64,000 bases of DNA from Xiphydria camelus (lineage: Eukaryota > Arthropoda > Insecta > Hymenoptera > Xiphydriidae): NCBI GenBank assembly GCA_963678675.1, contig OY783191.1, positions 25,626,955 to 25,690,954 on the forward strand. The letters run 5' to 3'. A model generated the notes under the pieces. It worked only from the letters and a program-made list of their open reading frames with translations, was not told the DNA's origin and did not search any database. A program made the position numbers and the translations under genes. Below, one piece after another: positions 1 to 10,215 of the stretch. How positions within the stretch are numbered: position 1 is the first letter of the stretch; each line of letters starts with the position of its first letter.

Positions 1-129
1 TCTGCGGTACAATGCCACGATAGGAATATCAGGTTCTACCGACATGACATACTTCGACAAGGTCTGTATCAACTTTAGCGGTATATTGGGGGCACTGCAC
101 TAATCCTGTGGCACATTTTTCTATCTGGG
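1..129 (-). mobile_element. Truncated MITE copy, TIR family CCCAGATAGAAAA
   Basis: This is the inverted copy of the sequence that runs forward at 298 and 546. It ends at 129 with the complement of CCCAGATAGAAAA and is cut by the window start. There is no coding capacity. The family is a short non-autonomous DNA element. Confidence 0.6.
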
Positions 130-297
130 AAAGCATATTATTATGGTAGTACAGCTGTACAGCGTTCCGATAATATATAATTGGAACTTTTGATAATACA
201 AAAGGGGGAATATATCGATAAAGAAAAGATAATAAAATAATTACTTCATTATTGTAATCCAATTCTATCGTATCTCCAACTTTTCTACCACGGCTTT
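130..297 (-). repeat. Arm of the foldback family that fills 51.3-55.5 kb
   Basis: The stretch matches, diverged, the arm seen many times at 51340-55470, including the segment corresponding to AATCCAATTC and the CGATAAAGAAAA block. It lies between two MITE copies of opposite orientation, so the MITE family inserted into or next to it. Confidence 0.5.
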
Positions 298-440
298 CCC
301 AGATAGAAAAATGTGCCACAGGATTAGTGCAGTGCCCCCAATATAATGCTAAAGTTGATACAGACCTTGTCGAAGCATGTCATGTCGGTAGAATTTGATA
401 TTCCTACCGTGGCATTGTACCGCAAAGTTCTAGAGATTTT
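298..440 (+). mobile_element. MITE copy, CCCAGATAGAAAA family
   Basis: Starts CCCAGATAGAAAA and follows the same sequence as 546-703 through the TACCGTGGCATTGTACCG block. The far TIR is degraded. The 62-codon open frame inside is a by-product, not a gene. Confidence 0.55.
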
Positions 441-545
441 TAATTCCGGCATATTAGAGGTAAAAAATGCATGTATACTGTCAGTACGGGAAGACGGTAT
501 ATTATCGAAACGCTGCACAGCTGTACTACCATAATAATATGCTTT

Positions 546-703
546 CCCAGATAGAAAAATGTGCCACAGGATTAGTGCAGTGCCCCCAATATACCGCTAA
601 AGTTGATACAGACCTTGTCGAAGCATGTCATGTCGGTAGAACCTGATATTCATACCGTGGCATTGTACCTACCGCAATTCTAGAGAATTCTTTTCTACCT
701 AGG
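546..703 (+). mobile_element. Near-complete MITE, CCCAGATAGAAAA family
   Basis: A 158-bp copy beginning CCCAGATAGAAAA and ending TTTTCTACCTAGG, an imperfect inverted repeat. It is the clearest full-length member in the window. Non-coding. Confidence 0.6.
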
Positions 704-1176
704 TTGATTTTTGACTGCGAAGAAAAATCAATTTTCCATCAATCCGTCCCGTTCTCGTATGGCGCTGAAAACAAAAAATAGAATAACCACAAAGATATTT
801 GTTCTGTATAAGGGATGCAAATGAGGTTAAGACAGTCAGTTAGGAAGTAATTTATCTGATGCCACTTCTTCCGAGATACAGATGTCTCCTTTCCTGCTCT
901 TCATGCACCAGCAACCAGAGAAAAATGACACTGCTTCCGTGCACTATCTTGATTATTAAAAAAAAAATCCAAACGATTTGATAATAGCTAGCTGCCAGAG
1001 CGTCTGTCACATTCACCGAGCACTGTCACAATAGTTCATTCGTCGAGCTGGATCTAGCTAATTGTACGCTGAAACATGCCCAAGTCGTATTCAGCTTTGA
1101 GAAGATTTATTTTCAATATTGGACCAAAGGTACGGCAATCCTGTTGCTTCAACTTCCAGGTATATTAATTGTAAGT
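704..1176. repeat. Non-coding repeat shared with 55470-55765
   Basis: From about 710 to 1020 the sequence is collinear with 55470-55765; both include a block around GCGCTGAAA followed by AAAAAATAGAAT and a TCTCCTTTCCT stretch. The part near 1045, containing GAGCTGGATCT, recurs near 54390 and 55010. No gene is supported. Confidence 0.55.
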
Positions 1177-1865
1177 ATTACTGGAGAACGAGTAGGTTAA
1201 AAGATTTTCGTGAACTCACGATTTTCTGACATGTCATTTCGTACAGGTGCAACCGAAGAGGATCTAGCTCGTGTCCTGTCTGTAAAAAGATGACTCGATG
1301 GACATCGGAGAAGGTCAGGCTTGTCACCGAGCGCCTATTACCTACGGTACATTAATTGCAATACGCGCTTCTCGTTTCATTCAACTATTCCAGCGTTAAA
1401 TAACTTTTACTTCTTTCAAGGTAATCACCTTTTATGAACTGTTCATGGTAGGAGGCAGCGACCGATAATAGAGACTCGTCGTAGACAAGTTCGTCTATTA
1501 AAACTAAAAGGCAATTGGTGTGCAACTGGAACATCATCGCAGGAATAATTTGTCTACGATTAGTCACAATCATTGATTGTTGCCTCCTACGATCAACAAT
1601 TCGTACAAGGTAAATGCTTTGAAAGAAGTAAAAGTTACTTAGAGCAGGAATAGTTTAAACGAAAATCGCATATTGCAATGAAAGTACTATGGGTGAAAGG
1701 CGCTCGGTGACAAGCCTGACATTCTCCGATCCATCGAGTCATCTTTTTACGGACAGGACATAAGCTAGATCCTCTTCGGTTGCACCTGTACGAGAAGACA
1801 TGTCAGAAAATCGTGAGTCTTCATGAAAATCTTCTAACCTACTCGTTCTACAATAATTCACTTAG
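1177..1865. mobile_element. Foldback element, copy 1 (relative at 51650-52470)
   Basis: The two halves are imperfect reverse complements about a centre near 1520. The outer arms carry GAACGAGTAGGTTA at left and TAACCTACTCGTTC at right. The same palindrome recurs at 51650-52470 and a partial arm at about 3025-3110. No long ORF; non-autonomous. Confidence 0.65.
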
Positions 1866-1935
1866 TAATAAAAAGCTATTCCCCTACATGTACGTATTCT
1901 CCTCATGAATAAATTCCAAAAAGTAGTGAAATCCC

Positions 1936-2659
1936 CCCACAAAAACAGATTCTCTGTAAAAAAAGGCGGCATGTTCATTCAGTGCCAACAAAAATTGATA
2001 CGTAAAATACTCTCCAAAAAAGATTTGAAATCAATTAAGATCGCCATGTTCAAGAGTTATATATAAAAAGTGAAAGGAATCATTTGAAAGGGAAATTATT
2101 GTAAATCAAGTGACTACAAAATTCGACTAAAAAAATTTATTAAAAAATTTTAATAAAAAAGAACTTGCCGCATTTTTTCCCTTCAAAATAAAAAATTCAG
2201 ACATAGAATTATACTCGATGTTTATGCACTTATGGTTTTAAATAAATTCATACACTTATATGATACCACCAGTATACCGAATGTCGTACGAGAAACCGAT
2301 CAGGCGGGGGCCTTCTAAATTTCTCTGAATTTGACTTCGGCAGTGCAATTTATGAATCACTCTAACACACCGTCCAAGCACTACCAATTATTCGGTATAG
2401 TGGACAAAATATGAAAACTTAAACGCGGAAAGTTCTTTTTTATTAAAATTTTTTTATAAATTTTTTAGTCGAATTTTGTAGTCACTTGATTTACAATAAT
2501 TTCCCTTTCAAATGATGCCTTTTACTTTTTATATATAACTCTTGAACATGGCGATCTTAATTGATTTCAAATCTTTTTTGGAGAGTATTTTACGTATCAA
2601 TTTTTGTTGGCACTGAATGAACATGCCGCCTTTTTTTACAGAGAATCTGTTTTTGTGGG
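1936..2659. mobile_element. 724-bp foldback element, TIR CCCACAAAAACAG, copy 1
   Basis: Starts CCCACAAAAACAGATTCTCT and ends with its reverse complement. The arms pair over several hundred bases with a central loop near 2290. A second copy lies at 49722-50451. Non-coding. Confidence 0.75.
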
Positions 2660-2790
2660 TCGTACTTACACTGCGTGACTGCAGTGTGGCTTCACGGTGG
2701 ACAGACAGAAGGACACCCCAGTGCATGCACTCGAATGCACCGCGTGAAAGCAGGGTGCAGTCACTGTGGTGCCACTTTGCTATCGGGGAC
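2660..2790. repeat. GTGCA-rich repeat, copy 1
   Basis: A GC-richer patch built from variants of GTGCAGTCACAGTG and CACCGTG, ending near TTGCTATCGGGG. It matches the style of 5181-5442 and 8476-8720, which end or start at CCCCAATAGCA. It is probably a truncated short DNA element with internal repeats. Confidence 0.45.
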
Positions 2791-3490
2791 GTCTTGCACA
2801 CATTTTATAATTTTATAATAAAATCAATTTAACGCAAAAAATAAATTATAAACATATTCATCATCTTTAAAATGCATAAGAAATCTGAAATTAACAGATC
2901 TTGAATCTGCCGAACTATGTATTTACTATTTTTTCGTCTCTAAATTAATTTATCTAGTGTTATCAATAACCGTTGGTTTCCTTGATGTTTCGTACCACGT
3001 ACCTCACCCCCGCAAAATACTGAAGAGACTCCTTAAAGCAGAAATAGTTGAAACGGAAAGTTCGTATTGCAATGAAAGTACCATGGGTGATAGGCGCTCG
3101 GTGACAAACCCGAATGATTATTTCTTATTACTTCTACACATTATTCATCATTATTTACAAATTAACGATTTCGAGGTTAGATGCTTTGATCTCTCGAATT
3201 GACAGCTACCGGGAGATCAGACGTTTGTCGCTTCGCTCGGCTCGTAAGACCGCAGCGCACTCTCCTGAAGCCAACTCTAACTAAATGACTAGAGCACCAA
3301 CCCAACCACTACGGAAGTCAAATGTCAGGGAAATTTAAAAGTGATGCGTCTGGGATGAGACATACGGTATATGTTTCAGTTTAAACATCTGCGTATATGT
3401 TGGGTTTGCGCATTGTTGAAAACCGAACTAATGTAATTTGGTCGAACACTGGCGGTCACCCTATAAGCTATTTTAATTTTAAAATATTTA
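2791..3490. repeat. Mixed repeat fragments
   Basis: About 3025-3110 matches an arm of the foldback at 1177-1865 (TAGGCGCTCGGTGACAA). About 3165-3285 matches the family at 8721-9342 (CAGCTACCGGGAGATCAGAC, then CCAACTCTAACT). The rest is AT-rich with no gene I can support. Confidence 0.45.
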
Positions 3491-3495
3491 TAATA

Positions 3496-4753
3496 CACTA
3501 CGCAACAAAATTATGGCAACAACTTATTTTACTCTAAAAATTGTCAAACTTCGGAAGCCCGTAACTACTTTTTCGTAGCACAGCGAAAAATCATCGTATC
3601 CCTATCTTTTTTTTTTAATTAAAGCTTAGAATCTCAGCTTTACTATCCCAAAGTTTATTTTTCAATTTAAAGCACCGAGAGATTAAGAGACCCTGAAAAT
3701 CAAGGTCATCTTTTGAAACTTAAAAATTTGCAGTTTGCACATTTTGACACGGAGTTACAAAAATTTTTTTTTCAAATTCTGATCACAGAAAATGAAAGTT
3801 CAACTCTTTACGTTTAATTTAGAAAAAAATTTTTACTTTCCGATATTTCTACGCCATTCTACAGCGTTTTAAATAAAAAAACTGAAAATCCCATTTTTTC
3901 CCCGTGTTACAGGGCCCAAGTAACGCGACAAATAATCATATTTTTTAAGACAAATGCATGGGCTTTCTTGGGGCATCGAAATGCATCGCTTTCATATGAA
4001 TTTTTTCTCAAAGAACAGATGATGGCCTACACAATTTTTCGATGTTCAGGAGTGAAAATACCGTTCGAACACGAAACTTCCTATAGAACTCGTCCAGGTA
4101 CACTTGTACAGTAAGTTAACATACGTGCAATACCTTTTCGGCGACCTCTAACTTGGCCCCAATGTCCCGATTAACTCGCGATCAACGTCTAACTTGGCCC
4201 CAATACCCCGTGTTAACTTACGAACGGCTTCTATGTAACTTGGCCCCAAAATGTCCCCATCTCGATACCAAAATCCCTGAAGATATACGACCTCCAATAA
4301 TTCGAAACAAAAATTTATAAGTTCAAAAAAAATTACGCAATTGATGTTCAGTTGAGTAATACTCCCAAAAACCGGGATTTTCAGTTTTTTTATTTAAAAC
4401 GCTGTAGAATGGCGTAGAAAAATCGGAAAGTAAAATTTTTTTTTAATTAAAGGTACAGAGTTGAACTTTCATTTTCTGTGATCAGAATTTGAAACAAAAA
4501 AATTTTGTAACTCGTGTCAATGCGCAAACTTTTCAAAATTTTAAGTTTCAAAAGATGACCTTGATTTTCAGGGTCTCTTAATCTCTCGGTGCTTTAAATC
4601 GAAAAATAAACTTTGGGATAGTAAAGTTGAGATTTTAAGCTTCAATTTAAAAAAAAAAGAGGGGTACGAAGATTTTTCGCTGTGCTACGGGCTTCCGAAG
4701 TTTGACAATTTTTAGAGTAAAATAAGTTGTTGCGATAATTTTGTTGCGTAGTG
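3496..4753. mobile_element. Mariner/Tc1-like non-autonomous element with long TIRs
   Basis: A 1258-bp element flanked by TA on both sides (3494-3495 and 4754-4755). Its ends read CACTACGCAACAAAATTAT and the near-exact reverse complement. The inverted repeats extend about 400 bp per side, leaving a central block of about 400 bp near 3960-4370. No transposase frame survives. TA flanks and CACT-type ends fit Tc1/mariner; the class assignment is inference. Confidence 0.75.
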
Positions 4754-4755
4754 TA

Positions 4756-5180
4756 TAATTAATAAAATAATAATTAAAACTAAAAATTCAATAATATGAA
4801 TAAAATTTATACTGCATAAAATGTCTCGAATTATAAAATAAATTTGTAAAAATATTTTTAACAATGTTTTAAATCATAAATTTCATTTTGACCTTCATCT
4901 AAAATTTTATTTAAAAAATTTTATTATTTTTTAAAATTTTATTTTTTTTATAGAAACTTAAAAACAAAGGATTTTTAATAATAAATGAATTTATTTATCG
5001 CTCAATCGGCCTTGATTTTTGGATCAGACTCGAAATATCATTCTAGTCGTACTTTTTGTTCGATTTAATGATTCGTGTGTGTATGTGGTATACATATACC
5101 GTATGTATCATCCCAAATTAAACAAGCAGAGATACCGACATTGTCGAAACTTTACCGACGGTCAAGGATTTTATAGTTAC
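4756..5180. repeat. AT-rich tract and an arm shared with 8941-9040
   Basis: 4756-5000 is AT-rich and shows nothing. 5080-5180 is an inverted relative of 8941-9040: both contain the AAACAAGCAGA segment, the CCGACGGTCAAG segment and a repeated ATAC(A)TACGG-like tract. It is interrupted at 5181 by the next element. Confidence 0.45.
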
Positions 5181-5442
5181 CCCAATAGCAAAGCGTGCAG
5201 TTTAGCCGTAGTGTACGGTAGACGCACGCAGTGCTGACAGCCTGTGGCTCCACCGTGACTACACCGTGCAGTTTCTTGGTGGAGTTGCACAGCGTGAGGG
5301 CACGGTGTCTGCACGGCGAATGATCTGGTGCTCTGGGCGGGAAGTCACAATGTTTGCACTCAGTACAACCACTGTATTTGCACTTTTTTTGCACCACGTG
5401 CCCAAAACCTTGTGAAGGCACAGTGAATGCACGGTGCCTTCA
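5181..5442. mobile_element. GTGCA-rich element, copy 2, end CCCCAATAGCA
   Basis: Begins CCCCAATAGCAAAGC immediately after TTA and is built of GTGCA/TGCAC and CCACCGTG variants. It interrupts the repeat arm at 5080-5180. The distal end is unclear. It has no coding potential. Confidence 0.5.
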
Positions 5443-5723
5443 CTCATCGTTTATAATAAATTATTTGCAAATTTAATAAAAATATGGACTTATAGTGGTT
5501 AAAAATAATTTACAAATTAAACAAGTAATTTTATTTTTTATCTTGACCACAATAGAGTCTCAAAATATGTGAAAAGTCAATTAAATCATAAAAGTCGAGC
5601 ACGTGGACTTCAGTTGCGTTCCAAACCTCAAAGTATTTGCAACTACGTAAGAGATGCGCAATTCCTTTTTTCAGTAAGATTTTATGCAACTGTATAAGTA
5701 ACACGTAAAAATTGTGTTCGTAG
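5443..5723. other. Non-coding AT-rich spacer
   Basis: AT-rich; I see no ORF, repeat or RNA signal that I can support. Confidence 0.3.
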
Positions 5724-6464
5724 CCCAGATAGAAAAGTCTGCCACAGGATTAGTGCAGTGCCGCCAATACATCGCCTGTCGCGTATGCAACTACATACAT
5801 ACTTAGATTAGATCTTAAGATTATATAGCGGTAAAATTCAAAATATTCTATACTAATTCTAGGATGCTCGGGAAAAAGAGTACAAGATAAAAAAGGGTAT
5901 TGCTCAGAAAACACCTTTATTTGTTTATATTGAAACACAAACTGTTGAAAAAATGTATAAAATGAAAATAACACTTCTCATAAGAACCGTTAAATGCATG
6001 TAGCACACAAATATCTCTAGGAATCATATATCTCATATTGACTATTTTTTGACTTATAAGTACTCTTTTTCCCGGGCATCCTAGAATTTAGGGCTGCTAT
6101 TCTATCGAGAAATAACGAGCGGATAAACGGAATTCGACACAATGATTCGTACCATTTATTAGTTTCCCAGTCATAAATACTTCGCCAATTTATAGCTAAT
6201 CTCGGGATCTGCAAAACGGCATATTTCGGCGAATGTAAATCTTACAGTGAGTGCAATGTTCAGTTTATTCGTTATCCATTCCCGCACCTTTGAAGCAGAG
6301 TGCTTTAGCGCTCCACGGGCGCGGACCCGCCATCTATAGACGACCTAGACCGGCTCGGTACGTAACACGCCAAAGTTGAGTTGAGCAGCACGTCGTGTCG
6401 ATAGAACCTAATATTCCTAGCGTGGCATTCTACCGTAATTCTGAAGGATTCTTTTCTATCTGAG
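5724..6464 (+). mobile_element. CCCAGATAGAAAA-family MITE split by an insertion
   Basis: The left part (5724-5768) starts CCCAGATAGAAAA and continues through the TAGTGCAGTGCC block. The right part (about 6395-6464) resumes at the TAGAACCTAATATTCC block and ends TTTTCTATCTGAG. About 625 bp of other DNA lies between them. That insert holds a hairpin whose arms include CTAGGATGCTCGGG (near 5862) and CCCGGGCATCCTAG (near 6071). Confidence 0.55.
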
Positions 6465-6716
6465 AGGAGTAGTATGTAAAGCAGTTTTAAAAAAGGTACG
6501 GGTTTCTAAAAATATCACTAAATTAATTAATAAATCGTAGTAAATGTAGTACTACAGAGAAATTGAGGTTATGTGAAAAATTTAGTTGGCCATTTGTTTG
6601 TAAAATTTTATGTATTTATTATAATTGGTTTAAAAAATCTGTACTTTGGTTTGTCTTATGACATTATTGAATTCATTTTTTTTTCTCATTCCCAATTGTA
6701 CTTTTTTCTTTGTTAG

Positions 6717-6848
6717 GATCTTGACGAAACTGGAGCTTCCAATTTCGACGAGTTGGAGAGAACAACAGAGAATCGTCGCACTTCAGGCGCCTCGGATGAT
6801 GACATCACAGAAGAGAAGGAAGAAGATTTCACTGATGTGGATATGTGA
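6717..6848 (+). CDS. Possible terminal exon of an acidic host protein
   Basis: A pyrimidine-rich tract ending TTCTTTGTTAG at 6716 looks like a 3' splice site. After it a frame runs 43 codons to TGA at 6846. The encoded tail is strongly acidic, with Asp/Glu clusters near the middle and end and a DDDITEEKEED stretch, finishing DVDM. This composition is unusual for random AT-rich DNA and resembles a conserved acidic C-terminus. No homologue is recognised and the upstream exon is not identified. It could also belong to an old TE. Confidence 0.3.
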   Translation, partial: DLDETGASNFDELERTTENRRTSGASDDDITEEKEEDFTDVDM

Positions 6849-6884
6849 ATGACGGATACACCGAGTAATCACAAGAAGATACTT

Positions 6885-7710
6885 ACTATCAATATAGGAT
6901 CTATTGCCTTCACCGTTAGTCTCATCAAATTTTCAAAAATTCGGTAATGTTGAACTACAAAAATAATCAACATAGGAATAAATCTATATCTCTCGATCAC
7001 CATAACTTGGACGACATCCACATTTTTTGTATTGTTTCCATTACAGTTAGATTCGAATAAAAATACATATTTCAATGATTCTTGCAAGAAATAATTCATA
7101 CCTCGGAAGAAAGTATTTCATCGGGGCAGCCTATAAAATTTCTCTCAGTTCTCTTCTTTTTTCTTTCGATTTGAAGTCTGCTTTATTCAATGGAAGGATT
7201 CATCGCTACCTATCGGAGTAATTTATATCTCTTCTCGAGTTTCTGAAAAATGTGCTATAACTTTTAACCATACTGTTGCAAGAATCATTGAAATATGTAC
7301 TTTTATACGAATAATTCATACCCTCGAAGAAAGTATTTCACAGGGGCAGCATATGCAATTTTTCTCAGTTCTCTTCTTTTTTCTTTCGATTCGAAGTCTA
7401 CTTTATTCAACGGAAGGATTCATCGCTACCTATCGGAGTAATTTTTCTGTCTTCTCGAGTTTCTGGAAAATGTGCTATAACATTTAACCACACTGTTGCA
7501 AGAATCATTGAAATATGTACTTTTATACGAATCTAACTGTAATGGAAACAATACAAAAAATGTGGATGTCGTCAAAGCTATAGTGATCGATAGATATATG
7601 TTTATCCCTATGTTGATCATTTTTGTAGTTCAACATTACCGAATTTTTGAAAATTTGATGAGACTAACGGCGAAGGCAATAGATCCTATTGATAGTAAGT
7701 ATATTTTGTT
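6885..7710. mobile_element. Foldback element with conserved 70-codon frames in both arms
   Basis: 6885-7090 and 7497-7705 are reverse complements with few differences. Each arm keeps an open frame encoding a hydrophobic stretch (FIPMLIIFVVQHYRIFENLM). Differences between the arms are not concentrated at synonymous sites and include an indel, so I see no evidence of selection on the protein. The copy at 7496-7700 ends at a good 5' splice-like sequence, ATAGTAAGTAT. I do not recognise the protein. Confidence 0.5.
7091..7530 (+). repeat. 220-bp tandem duplication inside the foldback loop
   Basis: ATAATTCATA occurs at 7091 and 7311 and ACTGTTGCA near 7272 and 7492, giving a 220-bp period over two units. 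The units differ at scattered positions. Confidence 0.7.
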
Positions 7711-7867
7711 AGTATCAATGAAATTTCATTGAAACCGATCTGAATTTGCTGACGACGCCAACACCTGCGGATGACTACGCATGCGCATTCACGCTTCTCC
7801 GGTGATTCTATTAGACGAGGAGACCCACAGGGGTGTTCATGCAAAACTCGCAATTTTGCTATGGTCT

Positions 7868-7967
7868 AATTGAGGAGCAAGTTATTAAAACGCATTATGT
7901 CCTTTCGGAGTATTGAAATCAATATTCCGAAAGGACATAATGCGTTTTAATAACTAGCCCCTCAATT
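7868..7967. repeat. 100-bp hairpin
   Basis: AATTGAGGAGCAAGTTATTA at left pairs with the reverse complement ending CCCCTCAATT at right, with a very short loop around ATTGAAATCAAT. It is a small palindromic insertion or cruciform-prone site. Confidence 0.65.
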
Positions 7968-8475
7968 GATCGCGGACATACGGAATGAAAATTGAAGTTT
8001 AAAATGTGTGAAATTATTAACATTATCTCTCTGGTATTAGACAAACATTCAGATGACCCATTTTTTATTGTATTTATGTTTAATTGTGGAAAATTAATGA
8101 GAAAAATAGGTAAAGTACAGCAATTAAATACTTTGAAAATTGCGAATATTGTAAAAACCTTTAAGTGTGTGTGTTCATGAAAATTCAATAAGACAAAGCT
8201 TTTAAAGAATTTTCATTTCTTTCGAAAATAGTCTCTTCGTAAATTCGCAATATTATTATACTTGCAATTTTATTAACATTAAACTTTTGTATTTAACCTA
8301 TTTCTCCCATTCATTAAAAAACTTGCTATGTACAAACCTTTATGGAGTAACCGACGCGCGTGTTTATTGTTTTATAAATAAAAGCAAACATAAATTTGAA
8401 ATGCATTTTCAATTCATTTAGTCGATAATTTTTAAAAATTAAGTATCTAACCTAAAATAGTATACATTCACAATA
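7968..8475. other. AT-rich spacer
   Basis: Short open frames occur on both strands at 7992-8188 but none shows a recognisable motif or splice context. No feature supported. Confidence 0.3.
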
Positions 8476-8720
8476 ATGCCACCAATATCGTCACAGTGCG
8501 AGCACTGTGCCGTCACCCCGTGCATTTTCTTTCCCTAAAGTTCACCCCATGTGCACTTGATCAAACACTGTGCTGTTACGGTGCCTGCACGTAGTGTCGG
8601 CACCGCGTGCAGGTACAGTACCTGCAGACTGGACATGCACCTTGGTCGCACCGCGCTAAATTTCAAGTGCACCGCGTGCAGTCACAGTGCAGCCACGGTG
8701 GCTCCACTGTGCTATTGGGG
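8476..8720. mobile_element. GTGCA-rich element, copy 3, ends ...GCTATTGGGG
   Basis: Built of variants of GTGCAGTCACAGTG and CCACGGTGGCTCC. The right end, GCTATTGGGG at 8720, is the complement of the CCCCAATAGCA end at 5181 and is followed by TA at 8721. The left end is degraded near 8476. It is a short DNA element dominated by internal repeats. Confidence 0.5.
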
Positions 8721-8940
8721 TAGAGTTGGCTTGAGAAGAGTGCGTTGTGTGTGCTGCGTGAGAGCGAAAAGTGTCAAACGTCTGATTTCCCGATAGCTGT
8801 CAATTCGGAAAATCGAAGTATTGAATAATAGGCGAAACACTTCGATCTCTTGAATTAACAGCTATCGGGAAATCAGCCGTTTGACACTTTTCGCTCTCAC
8901 GCAGCACACACAGCGCACTCTTCTCAAGCCAACTCTAACT
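8721..8940. mobile_element. 220-bp foldback, arm TAGAGTTGGCTTGAG
   Basis: TAGAGTTGGCTTGAGAAGAG at the left is matched by the reverse complement CTCTTCTCAAGCCAACTCTA at the right, with a loop near 8820. The GTGCA-rich element abuts the left tip. A closely related foldback lies at 9121-9342 and partial arms near 3200 and 63660. Confidence 0.7.
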
Positions 8941-9120
8941 ATAAAATTCTTGACCGTCGGTAAAGTTTCGGCAATGTCGGTAATTCTGCTTGTTTAATTT
9001 GGCATGATACATACGGTACTTCTGTACATATACCGCATGCCCCGAGAGAATTCGAGCAAGTGCCGATACCTATGGCCGATAATTTGAAATCTGACTTCGG
9101 CAGTGTTTGCCGAATTTGAT

Positions 9121-9342
9121 AGTTAGAGTTGACTTGAGAGAGTGCGCTGTGTGTGCTGCGTGAGAACGAAAAGTGTCAAACGTCTGATTTCCCGATAGCT
9201 GTCGATTCGGGAGAACGAAGTGTTTCGTCTATTATTCAATACTTCGAACTCCCGAATTGATAGCTATCGGGAAATCAGACGTTTGAAACTTTTCGCTCTC
9301 ACGCAGCACACACAGCGCACTCTTCTCAAGCCAACTCTAACT
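9121..9342. mobile_element. 222-bp foldback, second copy
   Basis: AGTTAGAGTTGACTTGAG at left pairs with the reverse complement ending CAACTCTAACT at right. The arms contain GCTGTGTGTGCTGCGTGAGA. It belongs to the family of 8721-8940. Confidence 0.7.
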
Positions 9343-9606
9343 ATCAAATTCTCGACCGTCGGCAAACACTGCCGAAGTCAAATTTCAAGTTATCGGCCAT
9401 CCCAGGTAGCACACTAACGTCGAAATGACGTTTTTTGAAGGTCAGTTCTGACGTCAGATGACGAAAAATATGACGTCATTTTAACGTCGCCAAGACGGCT
9501 TAATTGCACATCCACACGACGTCAGACAAATCACGTAATAATGACGTTCTACCGTACGTTGTGAAGACGAAAAAAATTACGGTCCTAAAAGGTTAGGTCT
9601 GACGTA

Positions 9607-9820
9607 CACCCGGCGTCTCGGATAATGTCGCTGGTGACTTTTTTTTAAATGTTATTTTTAAACGTACTAACCAATGAACAATTAATTCTCATGCCCTCAT
9701 TAGCTACGGTAGTGTCTACTCTCGTTAATAAAAGCATGAGAATTGATTAATCATTGGTTAGTACGTTTAAAAATAACATTTTAAAAAAGTCACCAGCGAC
9801 AGAATCCGAGACGCCGAGTG
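9607..9820. mobile_element. Nested 214-bp foldback, TIR CACCCGGCGTCTCGGAT
   Basis: Flanked by TA on both sides (9605-9606, 9821-9822). The arms are near-perfect reverse complements including AAACGTACTAACCAATGA. The copy at 28497-28710 has exactly the same length. The related element at 44650-45633 lacks it, giving an empty site at 45327. Confidence 0.8.
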
Positions 9821-9834
9821 TATATCTTTTCATC

Positions 9835-9911
9835 GTGAGCGGTCACCCATCCAGCTAGTGCCTGCACTTTTCGCTGCTTAACTTCGTTGATCGGTCGGTG
9901 TCCTCGAGTCC
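9835..9911 (-). pseudogene. 5S rRNA-derived segment inside a DNA element, copy 1
   Basis: On the minus strand the sequence includes CGAAGTTAAGCAGCG and GGATGGGTGACCGCT, which match the box A and box C parts of the insect 5S rRNA internal promoter as I know it. The flanking 5S stems are not present, so this is not a functional 5S gene. All three copies of the host element carry it, so it was acquired before the element spread. Confidence 0.75.
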
Positions 9912-10140
9912 TCATCTGCTGCGCGCTCCTGTGGTTAAAAATATTATTACTATGTATTAGTGTTCATATATAAAGTTTGATGAATAAATGTATATTACTT
10001 TTCAATAAGAAAGAGCTTGAAAAAATAAGATTTTATAATTGTATTATTCTTTTCTCAACATTTTTCTAAATTTATGATTATATCTTTTGATAAATATTCT
10101 TGTATAGACGCAAATTGATACTAATATCAATTTGCGTCTA

Positions 10141-10166
10141 TGCAAGAAATAAATAATAAATAAATA

Positions 10167-10213
<47 letters not shown>
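10141..10213 (+). repeat. (TAAA)n microsatellite
   Basis: A run of TAAATAAATAAATAA repeats immediately follows a hairpin, AGACGCAAATTGATA..TATCAATTTGCGTCT, near 10108-10141. The inverted sister at 28125-28200 has the same arrangement with a shorter run. Confidence 0.85.
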
Positions 10214-10215
<2 letters not shown>

